Source of the DNA: Aurifilum marmelostoma
Lineage: Eukaryota; Ascomycota; Sordariomycetes; Diaporthales; Cryphonectriaceae
Assembly (NCBI GenBank): GCA_027559495.1
Contig: JAMXSV010000017.1
Location: 1-64,000, forward strand
Length of the DNA: 64,000 nt
Reading direction: 5' to 3'
The notes under the pieces were generated by a model. It saw nothing but the letters and a program-made list of their open reading frames with translations, made no database searches and was not told the DNA's origin. This document shows, piece after piece, positions 37,831 through 49,200 of this stretch. How positions within the stretch are numbered: position 1 is the stretch's first letter; each line of letters opens with the position of its first letter. The position numbers and the translations under genes are program-made.

Positions 37831-40707
37831 AAGTATGGTCAGCTGGCAGCCTCGCCCTGGTTTGTCAACAGGCGCCCTCATCTCGGTATCGAATCAGTTG
37901 AGAACGCCACCCTGGCGACTCGTCACCAGAAACGTAGTAGTACTGCGTGAATCTGCTCTGGGATCATCATGAATATTGGTGGAAATAAACAAAAGGAAAA
38001 ATAAAAAGGGGGGGGGGGTGGCGGCTCGGGGCTTCTCAGGGATAGTCCTGGCCTAGACTTCGTAAGCTTCCATTTTCGAAGCTTCCATCCTTGATCTTAA
38101 AACGGCCGGGGGGCCGAGGTTTAACATTTGACATGGTATTCTTCACAATTCCATTGTACATATTGCACGCAGTATTCGTACTATGTAGTCGTCGTCGTCG
38201 TCGTTCCAGAACCGGGATCCTCCGAGCACGTTCAACGGAAACACGCCGGGAAATTGCTGTTTGCCTCTTTTCAGTGTCTGTCATATGCACTATGTTTGAA
38301 AGGGGACACGAGGTTTAATTGAATTTTTGTTAGGCTTGTTTGGTCTGCCTCGTCCGCCTCCGCGGATGTGATCAAGCTCTAACGTGGCTGACCACTCACG
38401 TGCGTGAATCGTGCACGACCGTGCCAACCTTCACGAGCACGTCCTATCGACATCCGTGATCGCCTCACGGTTCACCAAAAGGAGCGTGAACGTGAATGTG
38501 GACGTCGAACAAAGAAAGTTCCCCGGGGGACCACACCTCGGCCAGTGCATGCACCTCGTGCGGGTCCACACCCTCTTTGTCGACCGGGACCCAAACCCGA
38601 CCCACCTCAGGTGGAGTGGGAGCGCAACCCACCCGATACCCACCACCACTACACCGATGAGGCCACCCTACCCAAGGTTTTCCCAACCACCCCAGCCCAT
38701 GGGCTGCAGCTGAGCGGGTATGGACAAGGGTGTCGTGGCAGCGGTGTCACGGACGTGGGGGAAAGAAGAAAATCGGTCTGCCAGGCTGCCAGGCTTGCAT
38801 AACGCTTATGCTGCTTGTTGCTGCACCTCAATGGGGACGTGGTGGTGTGCAGTGTGCGCTCTGCGCGCCTCACACGAAACAGCCGCCGGATCCCCTTCGA
38901 GGTGGGTTAAAAGCAAGGCGACAGAAAATCAGGTTATGAGATCATATGAAGAACATCAGAGCACGACTGGACTTGAAGAATTTTTTTTGTGCTGTCAGGT
39001 CTTGTGTGTGAAGGAACTCGCCCACTTTTTTCTTCCCTTCCCGTCCTTCTTTCGTTTTTGCTTCCTTCTTGTCCGCCCATCCTTCAACCAACCACCCTAA
39101 CCTCCCCTGTCCCGAGTTAGTCCGAATTCCCTGCCATCTTCACTCTTTTTGTTGATCGACGTTGCGTTCGCCTCGCTTGCTTATCACTTATACACCTTAC
39201 TCTACTTGACCCTGACAAACAACCCCCCCCCCGGTTCCGTCCCGACTCGGTGAGCAGGCCCGGGAGAGCCCTTGTTTACTTTCTCTCGTCCGCTCTTCCG
39301 CACAGTGAGAACCGTTTTGATCTACCAGTTACCTCGGATTCACCGGTGACTGGGGTGTTTCGGAGGACAACGGGTTATTGTTCCGGTACCAGAGTAATGA
39401 AGGATAGATTGGGGAAAAGAAGAAAAAATTGAAAAGGAAAAATCGATATTGCGGGCAAAGATTTGCGGATAGAGAGATTAGATGAAAAGAAAAAAAAAAG
39501 AATTGAAGTTTATTCACTTTGGGAGTACGTACCGCAGTACGGGGCTACACATTCCCTCGGCTCCGAACAAAGTGTTTCATGGTGGTTGCCATTGGGCAGA
39601 AGTGCGTCCTCTCCCATCTTCTGATCAATCTTTGTGGGAATTTTTTTGGATTTTTTTTATGGGTGGCCGGAGAATTTCTTCACTCGGGTTGGTGAGCCGG
39701 CTTGCAGCTCCAGCTCTGCAGTGAAAATCGTGACGTGGTCTTGCCTTGCATGCTGCAGCTAGTGTTCATGCACGCTCTAACGTCTCACTGCGTCGCGTGC
39801 ATGGCTGGGGGTCGAGGCGAATCAAGGTTGCAGCTGGCCATGGGGGACCGCACAGGTGAAGCTCACCGACAAAACACCCAGCCCCCGTTTTCGGTCATGT
39901 ACTCCGGAAGGAATCACCACACAAAGTTTGGGCTTTTCTAACTTTCTTCTTTTGCTTTCACACATGAGGATTTTTTTTTTCACACACAAGAAGCAAGGAT
40001 TTTTTTTGTGAAGCCAAAATGTAATCATTATTAGTACATTCTATTTTGATGGTCCTCCGTCCGCCCGGCGGTTTTCCCTTTTGTCCCGACTGAGAATGGT
40101 ATCGTTGATATCAATAGTAAGAAAAAAAGACAAAAAGAGAGATTCAAGGAGATTTTTAAATCATCAAGAACATGTCGTAGTCATAAATGCAAAACCGCAA
40201 ACTTTTTTCCCTGACCTCCGTAAGTCCGTTGACAGAATCATGCAGAATGGTGGTGGTACAGTTCCTTGTTGAGAGAAAAGAAAAATAGAGAAAACAACCA
40301 GATCGAAACAGTTCAGAACAAACAGGAACAAACGCAGACGCAGAAATGGGTATAAGACCGCAGAGAAACACAAAGCAAAAACGCCTGCCTGTGTCCAGAA
40401 TCAATAAATGCAGTGCCGTAAACCAACATTCAAGATTCGAGACCTCGACAGTAAACCAAACAGAAAGAAAAAAAAAAGATTGCCAGAACGACGAAACGGT
40501 ATCATGGAGGAAAAAATGAGACAATAAGGGAAAGAGCAGTGACCAGAGAACCATGCCGGATTAAATAGGTCGTAGAGAGTAAAGGTTGTGTTGTTGTTGT
40601 TTTTCTTGAGCGAGATGAGGACGACTTGTTGATAGGAGAGGAAGCACGCAAGGAAATCGGAAGAGTGAAGATGGTGGATGCCGCCGGAAGGGTGGCGGTG
40701 GTGGCGT
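37831..40707. other. Gene-free stretch with promoter-like and low-complexity tracts
   Basis: No coding region is supported, although GC-rich 38,400-38,940 gives overlapping frames on both strands that look like composition artefacts. Visible elements are a G homopolymer near 38,008, a (GTC)n run near 38,195, a dense cluster of CACG/CGTG words at 38,381-38,510, and a pyrimidine-rich tract at 39,020-39,240 that looks like a fungal promoter or 5' leader. After these come poly-A and poly-T runs between 39,430 and 40,020. The right end will include the 3' untranslated region of the BTB gene. Confidence 0.45.
38381..38510. promoter_or_regulatory. Dense cluster of CACG/CGTG words
   Basis: Within about 130 bp I count eight CGTG and five CACG words, including a palindromic CACGTG near 38,397. 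CACGTG is the core E-box bound by bHLH factors, and CGTG/CACG cores serve several fungal regulators. No adjacent gene makes the target clear. The cluster may be regulatory or a by-product of local GC richness. Confidence 0.3.
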
Positions 40708-41689
40708 CTAGAACCGGCCCTGTGTCGTGCCACGGGGGCTGGCAACGTCATCGACATGGTTACTGAGAGCAACGAAGAGGTCGAAGAAGAGCTGGCTGCC
40801 TCCGTTGAACATCTCAGCTTGCATGGTGCCGCTGCGCTTGAAGGTGTTGCGGCTGCGGATGATCAGGGCGAGGTAGTGTGCGCGCAGCTTCGAGTCATTG
40901 TCGGACGTGTTGGCATAGGCATATCGGGCAGAAAGGAGGATGGTGTTGCATTGGACACCAGTACCTATGTCATCATGTGAGTCATTTGCTCTGTGTGGTG
41001 TGGCTGAGGCTTACTGAGTGTGGAAGGTGTGGGGTGTGGGAGGGTGTTCAACTTACGGAGCCCTTGCTTGCGCAGAGCGATGCGCTTCAGCTCATCCAGG
41101 CCATACTTCTCCCCGGCACAGTAGATGACGGTATCCTTCAACACCTCGCCCTTGATTCCGTGGAGCTCGACCGTGGCCGCGTCATTGCTCTCAATCTCCC
41201 ATGCATCGCGGCGCTTGTTGTGGACGAGGCGGGGAGAGTAGTCGCCCTTGTACAGGTACTCGAGGATGGAGGAGAGCACTTCGGGGTCCTCGTCCGGGAG
41301 GGCAATACGCTTGCTTGAGGACTCCATGTACTGCTTCCTCAGGACCGTGCCGAAATAGGGAGACTTGGCCAGCACGTCCTCGTGAGCGGCGAATATCCTG
41401 TGCTCAGGACCAACGACGAGTGTAACGATGGGAGAGTTGCTGTACCAGAAGCAGAGATGTGTTAGAAAGGGAGCTTGTGGAGCTTGCCTGTCACAAGAGA
41501 TGTGACCCACCTGCCAGTAGAGTCCACCAGCGTGTTGGCAGACGGTGCGATCGAGGGGCGACGGCGAGTCGACGCAACAGATGGTCGACGCTTCGAAACT
41601 CCGGAGTCTCTGACGGAAGCCGTTGGCGGTGGCTTCACAGACTTGACAGAGGCCTGCGAGACACTCTGCTTCCTTCCTCGGCCGAACAT
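40708..41689 (-). CDS. BTB/POZ domain protein
   Basis: The gene has three exons on the minus strand: 41,689-41,511, 41,439-41,057 and 40,964-40,708. The introns are 71 bp (GTGGGT...ACAG) and 92 bp (GTAAGT...TAG). Joining gives 819 nt, 272 residues, ending in GTTQGRF. The first 59 residues are Ser/Arg/Pro-rich and basic, probably disordered. A BTB/POZ fold follows: SPIVTLVVGPEHRIFAAHED, then VLAKSPYFGTVL, LPDEDPEVLSSILEYLYKGD and an AGEKYGLDELK segment. BTB domains mediate dimerisation and can recruit cullin-3 ligases. Fungal proteins of this small type have mostly unknown roles. An upstream in-frame ATG at 41,779 exists, but the 30 residues it would add are encoded by a pyrimidine-rich leader, so I prefer 41,689. 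Confidence 0.85.
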
Positions 41690-42756
41690 TTTTGCAGAAT
41701 TTTTTTTTTCTTTTTCCTTTTTCCCTTCACTCAAAATGCAAGACGATGGTGTCGCGATGGGTATCGAAATTCGTTCCAAATAACAGTGATGATTCGTGAC
41801 GGGGAAAAATCAAGACACGAAAGAAACCCAGAAAAGGAAAACCCCACAAACCGGTAATATGATGATGATGATGAACAAAAAAGAGAGAAACAAAATACGT
41901 CGCTCGGGGTCGTGGACATACTTGATGTTATATATCTATCACCGCTCTGTCTATGCTTTCGCCTACCTCGCCTGTGCCTTCAAAAGTACAGGCGGTGACA
42001 GGCGACGGGGGGCGCTTGCGAACTCGAGGACCAGTGGGGCGCATATATGACCCACCATATCCACCTCATGTGCCCCACACTGAGAGAGCAAGGATGATGG
42101 GTGGAAGGAAGAGGTAGGAGGGTGGGTGGAGCGCATGCACGTGCGGTCGTCAACGGAGGTGGGCCAATCGAGTCGAGTCGGGCTCGTGAACATGCTGGAG
42201 ATGGGGAGACTCAGGAGCTTCGGGCTGGGGGCCACACGACGTAATTTGTTTCATCAGTTGGGCAGAAAAGGAGCAGGATGAGCCGGGAAGGACGCCGGGA
42301 GGACGCCGCAAACCTGCTGCGAGCACAAGACGGTGAGCCGGCGCGATGGCTCAATTGCGGCGCTTAGATTGTTGCTGCTGCTGGGATATGGGAATTTTGG
42401 TTGGGGACGAGGGAGCGACAGAGGTCGAGCAAGGAAGTGCAGAATTTTTCTTGTCCTCCAATCTCCCACGAAATCACGGCCCACGGCCGCCCCGTGCATG
42501 CGACGAGGCTTCCACTTCTGGCCCAGCGCTCCGGGTAAAGATGGGGCCATGGAGCAGGGTGGGGGCACAGTAGAGAAGAACGGTGAGACCACCCAGGGGG
42601 CCTTGTTGCGGCCTGAGTTCCCGGAATCCGGAAAACCTCAAAGCCCATGTGGCACCGGGGTGGATGCTCCTGTCATCTCGTCCAGCGCCCTTTATGACTC
42701 CTTGCCTCCCTCTTTGTCTACCCGCGGGTGCATGAACGACGCCACCCCAGGCCATT
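41690..42756. other. Intergenic region between the BTB gene and ERG24
   Basis: This region lies upstream of the BTB gene and downstream of ERG24, both on the minus strand. It contains a pyrimidine-rich leader just before the BTB start, a short ATG/GAT microsatellite near 41,860 and GC-rich DNA with overlapping frames that I regard as noncoding. No separate gene is supported. Confidence 0.5.
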
Positions 42757-44327
42757 TTAATAAATGTACGGCAATATGCGCCACTTGACAATCTTCTTGT
42801 ACTTTTCCCAGTCGTCTCCATACTTCTCTGAACAGGCCAGGTCGTCACGGGCCTCCCGATGAATAAGGAGAACCGCAAAATAGAACACGTAGAAATAAGT
42901 GAATATCATACCCCAGCCCCTCGCCTCTCCCTGAACGATCTGTCGGCCATCGACCGTCGTGAACACCTCGCCCGAGCTGGCAAGGGTCGTGGCGAGGGCG
43001 CTCCCAGCAGGCATGACCATGTACCCGGCAAGCCCAGTGGGAAGGCTGAAGGGCCACGACTGCAGCCAGTCACCAAAATAGTTGATGTGGCGACTTGTCC
43101 CCCACCAGCCTGCCGTGAGCAGACGCGTGCCCCGCTTGGTCTGGATGTACGACAGTCCCCTGACGGAAGCATCGTCTGGCCGCGTCCTGAACACGTTCTT
43201 CTGTCTGTTGGACTCTCGAAAGATGTACAGACCTAGAGAAAAGACGAGGCTCACACCGACGAGTCCAGGCCAGCCGAGACGAACCGGATAGGTGGCGAGG
43301 TAACGGCATTGTGTGGAGTAGAGGAAGGGGACCCAGACGATGTCACCAAAGGTGAGCATGAATCCAAGCCCATCTGTGATGATGTCCATCATCGAGAGGA
43401 CCCGGGCTTCGTTGTACTGCCCGTACAAGCTGTAGAAGGACTGCACAGCGGCTGTGAAGACCATGCTGTCCGAGACATACCCGTAGTTGCGGTACTGCTG
43501 GGCCAAGAATGCGAGGTCCAGGAGAACCCAGCCAGTCAGGCCGGGCCGCATCTCTAGCCAGGCTTTGATATCGACCTCTCCGAACAAGGGAAACGTGACA
43601 CGCGGGTTCAATTCGCGGCCGATATAGAAGTCGTAGATGAGGTTTCCGGTGTGTCCGCCGGCAGCCAGCTCTCTCATGTCGCTATTGCCAGGTCTGACAC
43701 TGAAGCTGCGCAGATAGACGAGCGTTGAGATGGCGAAGGCTAGCAGGGTGTTGGCTGTCAAGATCTGCAGATAATGGTCGGTGATAAATGTCCAGAACGT
43801 CCACCCGGCCCCGTACAGATAGGTCCCTACGCCGCAGGCGACTAGCTGTACGACGGATGCATGAAATGCTATTGGGCAGGTAAGTACTGTGAGCGTTTCT
43901 CGGCAAGGGAGGAGGGTCACACTGACCATTGAAGCGGTACAGCAGCGGTCGGCCAGATTCGCGTAATTTCGTGCCGTAAACCTCGTCAGCGGGAAGTATA
44001 CGATAGAGAGCAAGACTGAGCACGTAGTAGGCGAGCACCCAGCCTGTCACCCTCCAGCTGGAGAAGCCCCAGATCCCATCAGCTGGCCACGGAGTCTGCG
44101 ACTTAAAGCCTTCCCACGTCAGGCTACTCGGCTGGAGCAAAGCTGGGGCAGGACACCCCGACACGTCGTTGCACGCGAAGTACCACAGGTTCAGAAGGAC
44201 AGGCAAGCCCAAAACAATGGCCGCAGCGCCGGGACTAGGGAGTCATCAGTCAGTAACTCAAGAGGCAGCTTCCATGGGAATACACATACGGCCCTCCGAA
44301 GTCGTAGGTTGGCTTCTGTGATGACAT
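42757..44327 (-). CDS. ERG24: Delta(14)-sterol reductase (ERG24 family)
   Basis: The enzyme reduces the C14-C15 double bond left after lanosterol 14-demethylation, using NADPH, in the endoplasmic reticulum membrane; it belongs to ergosterol synthesis. Three exons (44,327-44,290; 44,234-43,927; 43,868-42,757) join over introns of 55 and 58 bp to 1,458 nt, 485 residues, a usual length. The N-terminus reads MSSQKPTYDFGGP and is followed by ACNDVSGCPAP. The family signature GNLIYDFYIGRELNPR and the C-terminal LLTAGWWGTSRHINYFGDW and CSEKYGDDWEKY are present, with multiple hydrophobic membrane segments. The protein ends in WRILPYIY. ERG4 and lamin-B-receptor-type reductases share the fold, but the N-terminal FGGP and CNDVSGCPAP segments point to ERG24. 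A region with Ala/Ser/Thr near AGSALATTLASSGE lies in a loop. Filamentous fungi often have several ERG24 copies, so this may be one paralogue. Confidence 0.92.
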
Positions 44328-46265
44328 GATCTCGCAAGGGCGCGTGGTCAAGGTTGAATTCGCGTGGGACGATGCGCTCGTATGGTGTGAGAGGAACCCG
44401 ACAGAAAGGGCGATAGGGCGGTTGAGCAAATCTATAATACTGGAACAGCGGTCGCCAATGGCTTCTGATCACCAATGTGTAGTCGGGAATGGTTTTAATG
44501 ATGTTGCTTGGAAGCTTCGACGAATCGGACCCGGCAACGCGGTTTCCGTGCCGTACGATGTCATGAAGCTGAGTCAGCTAGGCACAACATGGGAAGCTTT
44601 AGGGTTTGACCGCCTCTTTCCCATTCCAACCCCCCCCCCCCAAAAAAAATTGCCCCAGGCAAGAAAAGCACAGAGCAACATCTGGTCAAGGGAACATCAC
44701 GAACAATTTAATTCTTGAAAATCTGTAGAGCAAAATGTAAGAAAGAAAAAAGCGGTAGCAACAGCATGACAAGATATTGGCAAGCATACCACCTCAGATA
44801 TTTTCTGAGTAGAAATCAGGTGCATGATATGAGCCTCCTTGAGCTTCTACCTAGTCAAATTCAACTAATAACACAATAGATTCTACCTCATTCTTATTTG
44901 GCCCTCTTCAGTGGGATTTTTCTGTGCAAGTGTCCCCAAAGACACAGGGAAGGCAGGCAATGGACCTTTCCCCACTCAGTGGACCTTAGGTGCGTAAGTA
45001 CCTAGATGCTGAGTAGTTGGCCTTCCCCATCCCCCAGATGCATATTAAAAATACGACTTTCACGTCTCTTGACATGCACACCGAGGAAGTAAATCCGGGC
45101 CCAGATAGTACAACTTGAAACAAGAGCTTGGCCAGCGCTGGCTGTGCGGTCTCTACTGGGGTTGTCTTGGCTGCCTTGGTAGGAGGGGTACATTTTATAT
45201 ACTTCATCCACATTGCATTGTAAATGTCAGACCTCCCAGGTGAGCAACCTGAAGATGATAGGACAAAATGATAATTTAACATGAGTCTGTTGGCAGGTTG
45301 GATCCCATGGAGGAGGCTACGAACAGAGTGTGTACCCAAAGAGAAGGTGGCACACACAACAAAGTGGTGTGCGGCACAGCAGTAATGTGTTTTCCTGTAG
45401 AAAAAAAAATCACTATTGGTATTGGCATGTAGTTAAATTTGCCCTCTTTCATGATTCTGCCTACACCATCACATGCTCAGCCTCGAGTTGAAGCAAACAA
45501 CACACACTGATTGGGTTGCTGCCCAGCAGTTACGATAACAAGAATGCGTAAAGTGGATGAAATGTGGAATGACATATGATTGGGTCAAAGCTGACACTCC
45601 GACCCATTGCTAGGCCACGCAAGAAGCGGGAGACAGCGCATTCATTGAGCGACCTGTCTTGCATCTTGGACGTCATGTGTAAAAAGAAGACCAGCATTTC
45701 TTGGTGGACATGTTTCGGAGCTTTACCAAGTGGGTGTTGGAACATGCAGGAGGCCTACCACCAATCACCAGGCAGGAATGTTGGCAAACTTCCAACGCAT
45801 GCGCAGGGTTCCGAACTCAATGCACCGAACCAGGTCGGCCAGGCAGTGGGCGCGTAAACTGTTGACAAGCCTTTTCATCTGAATTTAATGCACAGCATAG
45901 CCACCAGCAACTCCCCAGCAAGATCGAACCCCCAAAAGCTGCTCAAAGCTGACAGGGCTGAGCGTTCCTGCGGCACGCGTCGACAAGCGCTGTGAATGGA
46001 CTGCGAGTGATTGATAAAATTCAACTGGACAACTTTTTGTGTGCACAAAGAATTCATCTTTCTCCCTCTTTTACTGATCAAGAGCCCAATTTGACGACAA
46101 AACACCACAGCCTCCACCTGACCGATCGTTTGCCTTGCATTTCCTTTCGACCTCCCGAAGCCAGCCGCTGCCGTCTAGGCGGGTTCTCTGTCTCGTTTCT
46201 GTCATTTCGCCTTGCATCTCTGCAGCGCCTCGCATTTTCCTAACTCCCCGTCGCAAACAGCAACC
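44328..46265. other. Shared upstream region of ERG24 and the giant gene
   Basis: ERG24 leaves to the left and the giant gene to the right, so this 1.9-kb divergent interval must hold both promoters. A C13-A8 homopolymer lies near 44,631, and poly-A runs near 45,400. Just before the right-hand gene the DNA is pyrimidine-rich with CAACC before the ATG, a usual fungal leader. Short frames on both strands show no recognisable domain. Confidence 0.5.
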
Positions 46266-49200
46266 ATGGCCGATAACCATCAGCTGGAGCTCGAGTTCCT
46301 GGTCAACCACCTGTTCCTGCCTCCGAAGCTTCCCCAGTCAGATGACTACCGCCCCGATCTCGACAAAGCCCTCCTACGCGTTACAAGCGAGGCGCTTGTC
46401 ACTTTTGCCAACTTTGCACCTGCTGAGCAACGTTCAGAGGTAAACATTGTCGCGGCAGCCATCTCGCGTCAAGCCAACTTACACAATGCCAATGGAACTG
46501 TGGACGAAACAAAGCTGCGAGAAGCGTTGGGGGATCTCTGTGGTGCTGCTCCTGGTAAATAACGCCCCATCTGTTCCACACCGCGCTCTAGCTGACTGAT
46601 GGACGACCTCTAGGTACTGTGATTCCCCTGCATATTGTTGCTCAGAATGCGGGTGTCATCTTCACCAAATGCGCAGATGGCATTGGCTTTGAAGCGTTCG
46701 AGCTTTCTGCTGAGGACCGTGCCGTCATGTCCACTCAAGGAAGACTTCGACGCTGCTTTCCAGGTCCAGCTTTGACGATAGACATTGGCCACTTCGAGAA
46801 GAAGGCATTTCGAGCTACCATAGCCGAAAGTCTATCGAGGATGAGTTCTCAGGCAGACTCTTCAATGACACCGACCGTACGGAAATCCAAGAACACCGTC
46901 GAAGAGAGCCGCGATACAACACACCCAGGACACGTCACCGAGCTTCAGATCAGCTACCTGATGCCGTTTGCTAAGTCGGCTGAGTCTTCAAGGATTTGGA
47001 AGAACGTCCGAGACGACGTCTCGTGGAATAACGCTAAACTTCCTTGGCGACGCTCTCCTCTTTGGATGCATCTGCGAGTAGTGATGCAGCTAGTCTTCGC
47101 CCGATCTCGACCATGCGCTGACTCCGGGGAGGAGAACAATGCTTGCACTTACAAGCTGTGTCTCTTGCATATCCTTGCTACCGTCTTGCAAAAGGCCTTG
47201 CGCCCAGGGGTCACGACCAAAGTCGAGCTTCTCCACTGCATGAGCGCCAAGATTGTTCGACGCATGCTCAAGCTGAAGGCATCAGATGATCAGCCTGGTA
47301 TCACTTTTGTCAAGGAAGTGCTCGAGAAAGCCAAGGAACACGTTTCTCATCGGTGGGAATCTGTACAAGCTGCCAAAGGAGATGTGAACCTTTCCCGTCT
47401 CTCGTCTCTTGAGTTCGACAAGGACCTGGCGCTGTCGCTGCCTCAGCTTGATACGCACCTAGCTCAGATGTCATCCAGGGCATCTGCACCTGAGACCTCA
47501 CAGTTCAAACCACCCGATGAGTTGGTAGCATTTCGTGCATCCAGGCTGCCCTGCATCGACTTTGTCTGCTCGCACGAGTACACAGCATACAACCTAAGCG
47601 GATTTGAAGCATGGGTGTCTCGCCACCTCACGACCTGGTCAGCAGATCATCTGAACGACGCTGAAACTTGCTCCGCCCTGGAGACATTGATGGAGAAGTA
47701 TCACACGGAAGCTCTTCGATCTGACAAGAACAACCCCGAGAGGAGATCCATTATGTTTCTCACTCTGCTCGAGATATGGATCGCGCTCGACCAGTCCGCC
47801 ATGGCTCAACTACCAAAGCTCCGAGACTATGACCCTGGTATTCCCTACGACCATGTTCAGTGCTTCATCATGTCAAAGGCCGACCATTTGCGCCGTCTGC
47901 GTCGGGTGGAAGACTATATGACGCTGAGGGGTCACCAGGCCCAATACGGTAGCCCAGGCTCCATATTCGTCGATTTTGGGACCAAGACCTGTTATTCTGT
48001 CAGGCATTACGATGATTCTTTGGAGCACCAGAACCTACGACGTCAGATCGTAGCTCATGCCGACGTCCAACGCCGCCAAAAGCTCGAGGAGTTGGAGAGG
48101 AAACAGGATGAGTACAACAATCTCAAACGAAAATTTGACGCGCTTCAATGCGAGGAGAATCACCGAATAATAGATAAATGGGGTCAGACTCAGCTTGGTC
48201 ATCACCCTTCCTTCTGTGAGAAGTGTTGCTGTGAGAGGAACTTGAATCAAATCGAGATCGCAGTACACGAGTGGCCGCTCCCTGAAAAGGAATTCAAGGT
48301 CAGGTCCGTCGTGTTTGAGCTCAATGCCCCGCCAGTCTTCTGCACCTGGCGGGATGCCACCATGTTCCTGATCCAGAATGTTCTTGGATCTCAGTATGCA
48401 GAGGAGTCATGTCCTGGTGTTGGATTTCCATTAGCACAATATCAAGGTCTTCGAAGATACTTCCGGGCCTCCTCCACAACCCGCCGCATTGGTCTGCTGT
48501 CAGAGAGCAAACCGCACGCTTCCACTCACCGAAACCTGGTGTTCTCAGTGGCTTCCATTACCCGCGACAGAGTTTGCGTCAACAACGGTCTACACCTACG
48601 GTACTTTGATGAACGCCTCTACGTATTTGTTGCCAACATATCTCATGGCGCAGATGTCGTTCTTGGCTTATGCACCTATCTTCTCCCTCCCGAGTCTTCT
48701 GCGCTGCAGAACTTCCTCGTCCGACGTTTTCAAGGCCAAGACGCAACGCCAAACAAGGTGATCGCCGACCAGTCTGAATGCCCCGACCACCTCTCACTTG
48801 CTGAGTTCAGATCATTGGCGAGTATTCCCGTGGGTCATCGACTGCAATGGATGACCATCCTTGGACAGATCCATTGTCTTGACTTGAAGAAAACAGAAGC
48901 TAGCCTTGTGATACTCCAAGCGATTTACCAGGCGGGGCCCCGTGAAGCTGAAGATTACCGGCGGAGTGGACACCGAATCCTTGCAGATCATTTGTTCGGC
49001 ATGAGGATGCTCGGTGCTGTAAAGGAAGCCGCAGCAAGAATCGAACAAAATTGGGAATCTATGGCAGCTTTGGGTATCCTCGCTTCCATTGTCGGACGGC
49101 TCTTATCCCTGTCTCCTGACAGGGACATTAGTGACCAGTCTTTGGACCTCTTGTTTCGGCTACGAAAAATTGCCTTCAAGTGGGTACAGATACTGACGGA

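Noticed and set aside
38404..38802. 132-codon plus-strand frame
   Set aside because: Overlapping open frames on both strands in GC-rich DNA; Arg/Pro-rich composition without domain.
42333..42788. 151-codon plus-strand frame overlapping the ERG24 3' end
   Set aside because: No recognisable domain, and its end overlaps the coding end of ERG24 on the other strand.
44532..44548. CGG-N11-CCG Gal4-type site about 205 bp upstream of ERG24
   Set aside because: A six-base spaced match is expected several times by chance in 30 kb; one occurrence is not evidence.
45915..45960. GGTTCGATC word on the minus strand as a possible tRNA T-loop
   Set aside because: The flanking bases do not form the required stem and no acceptor or anticodon arm could be drawn.
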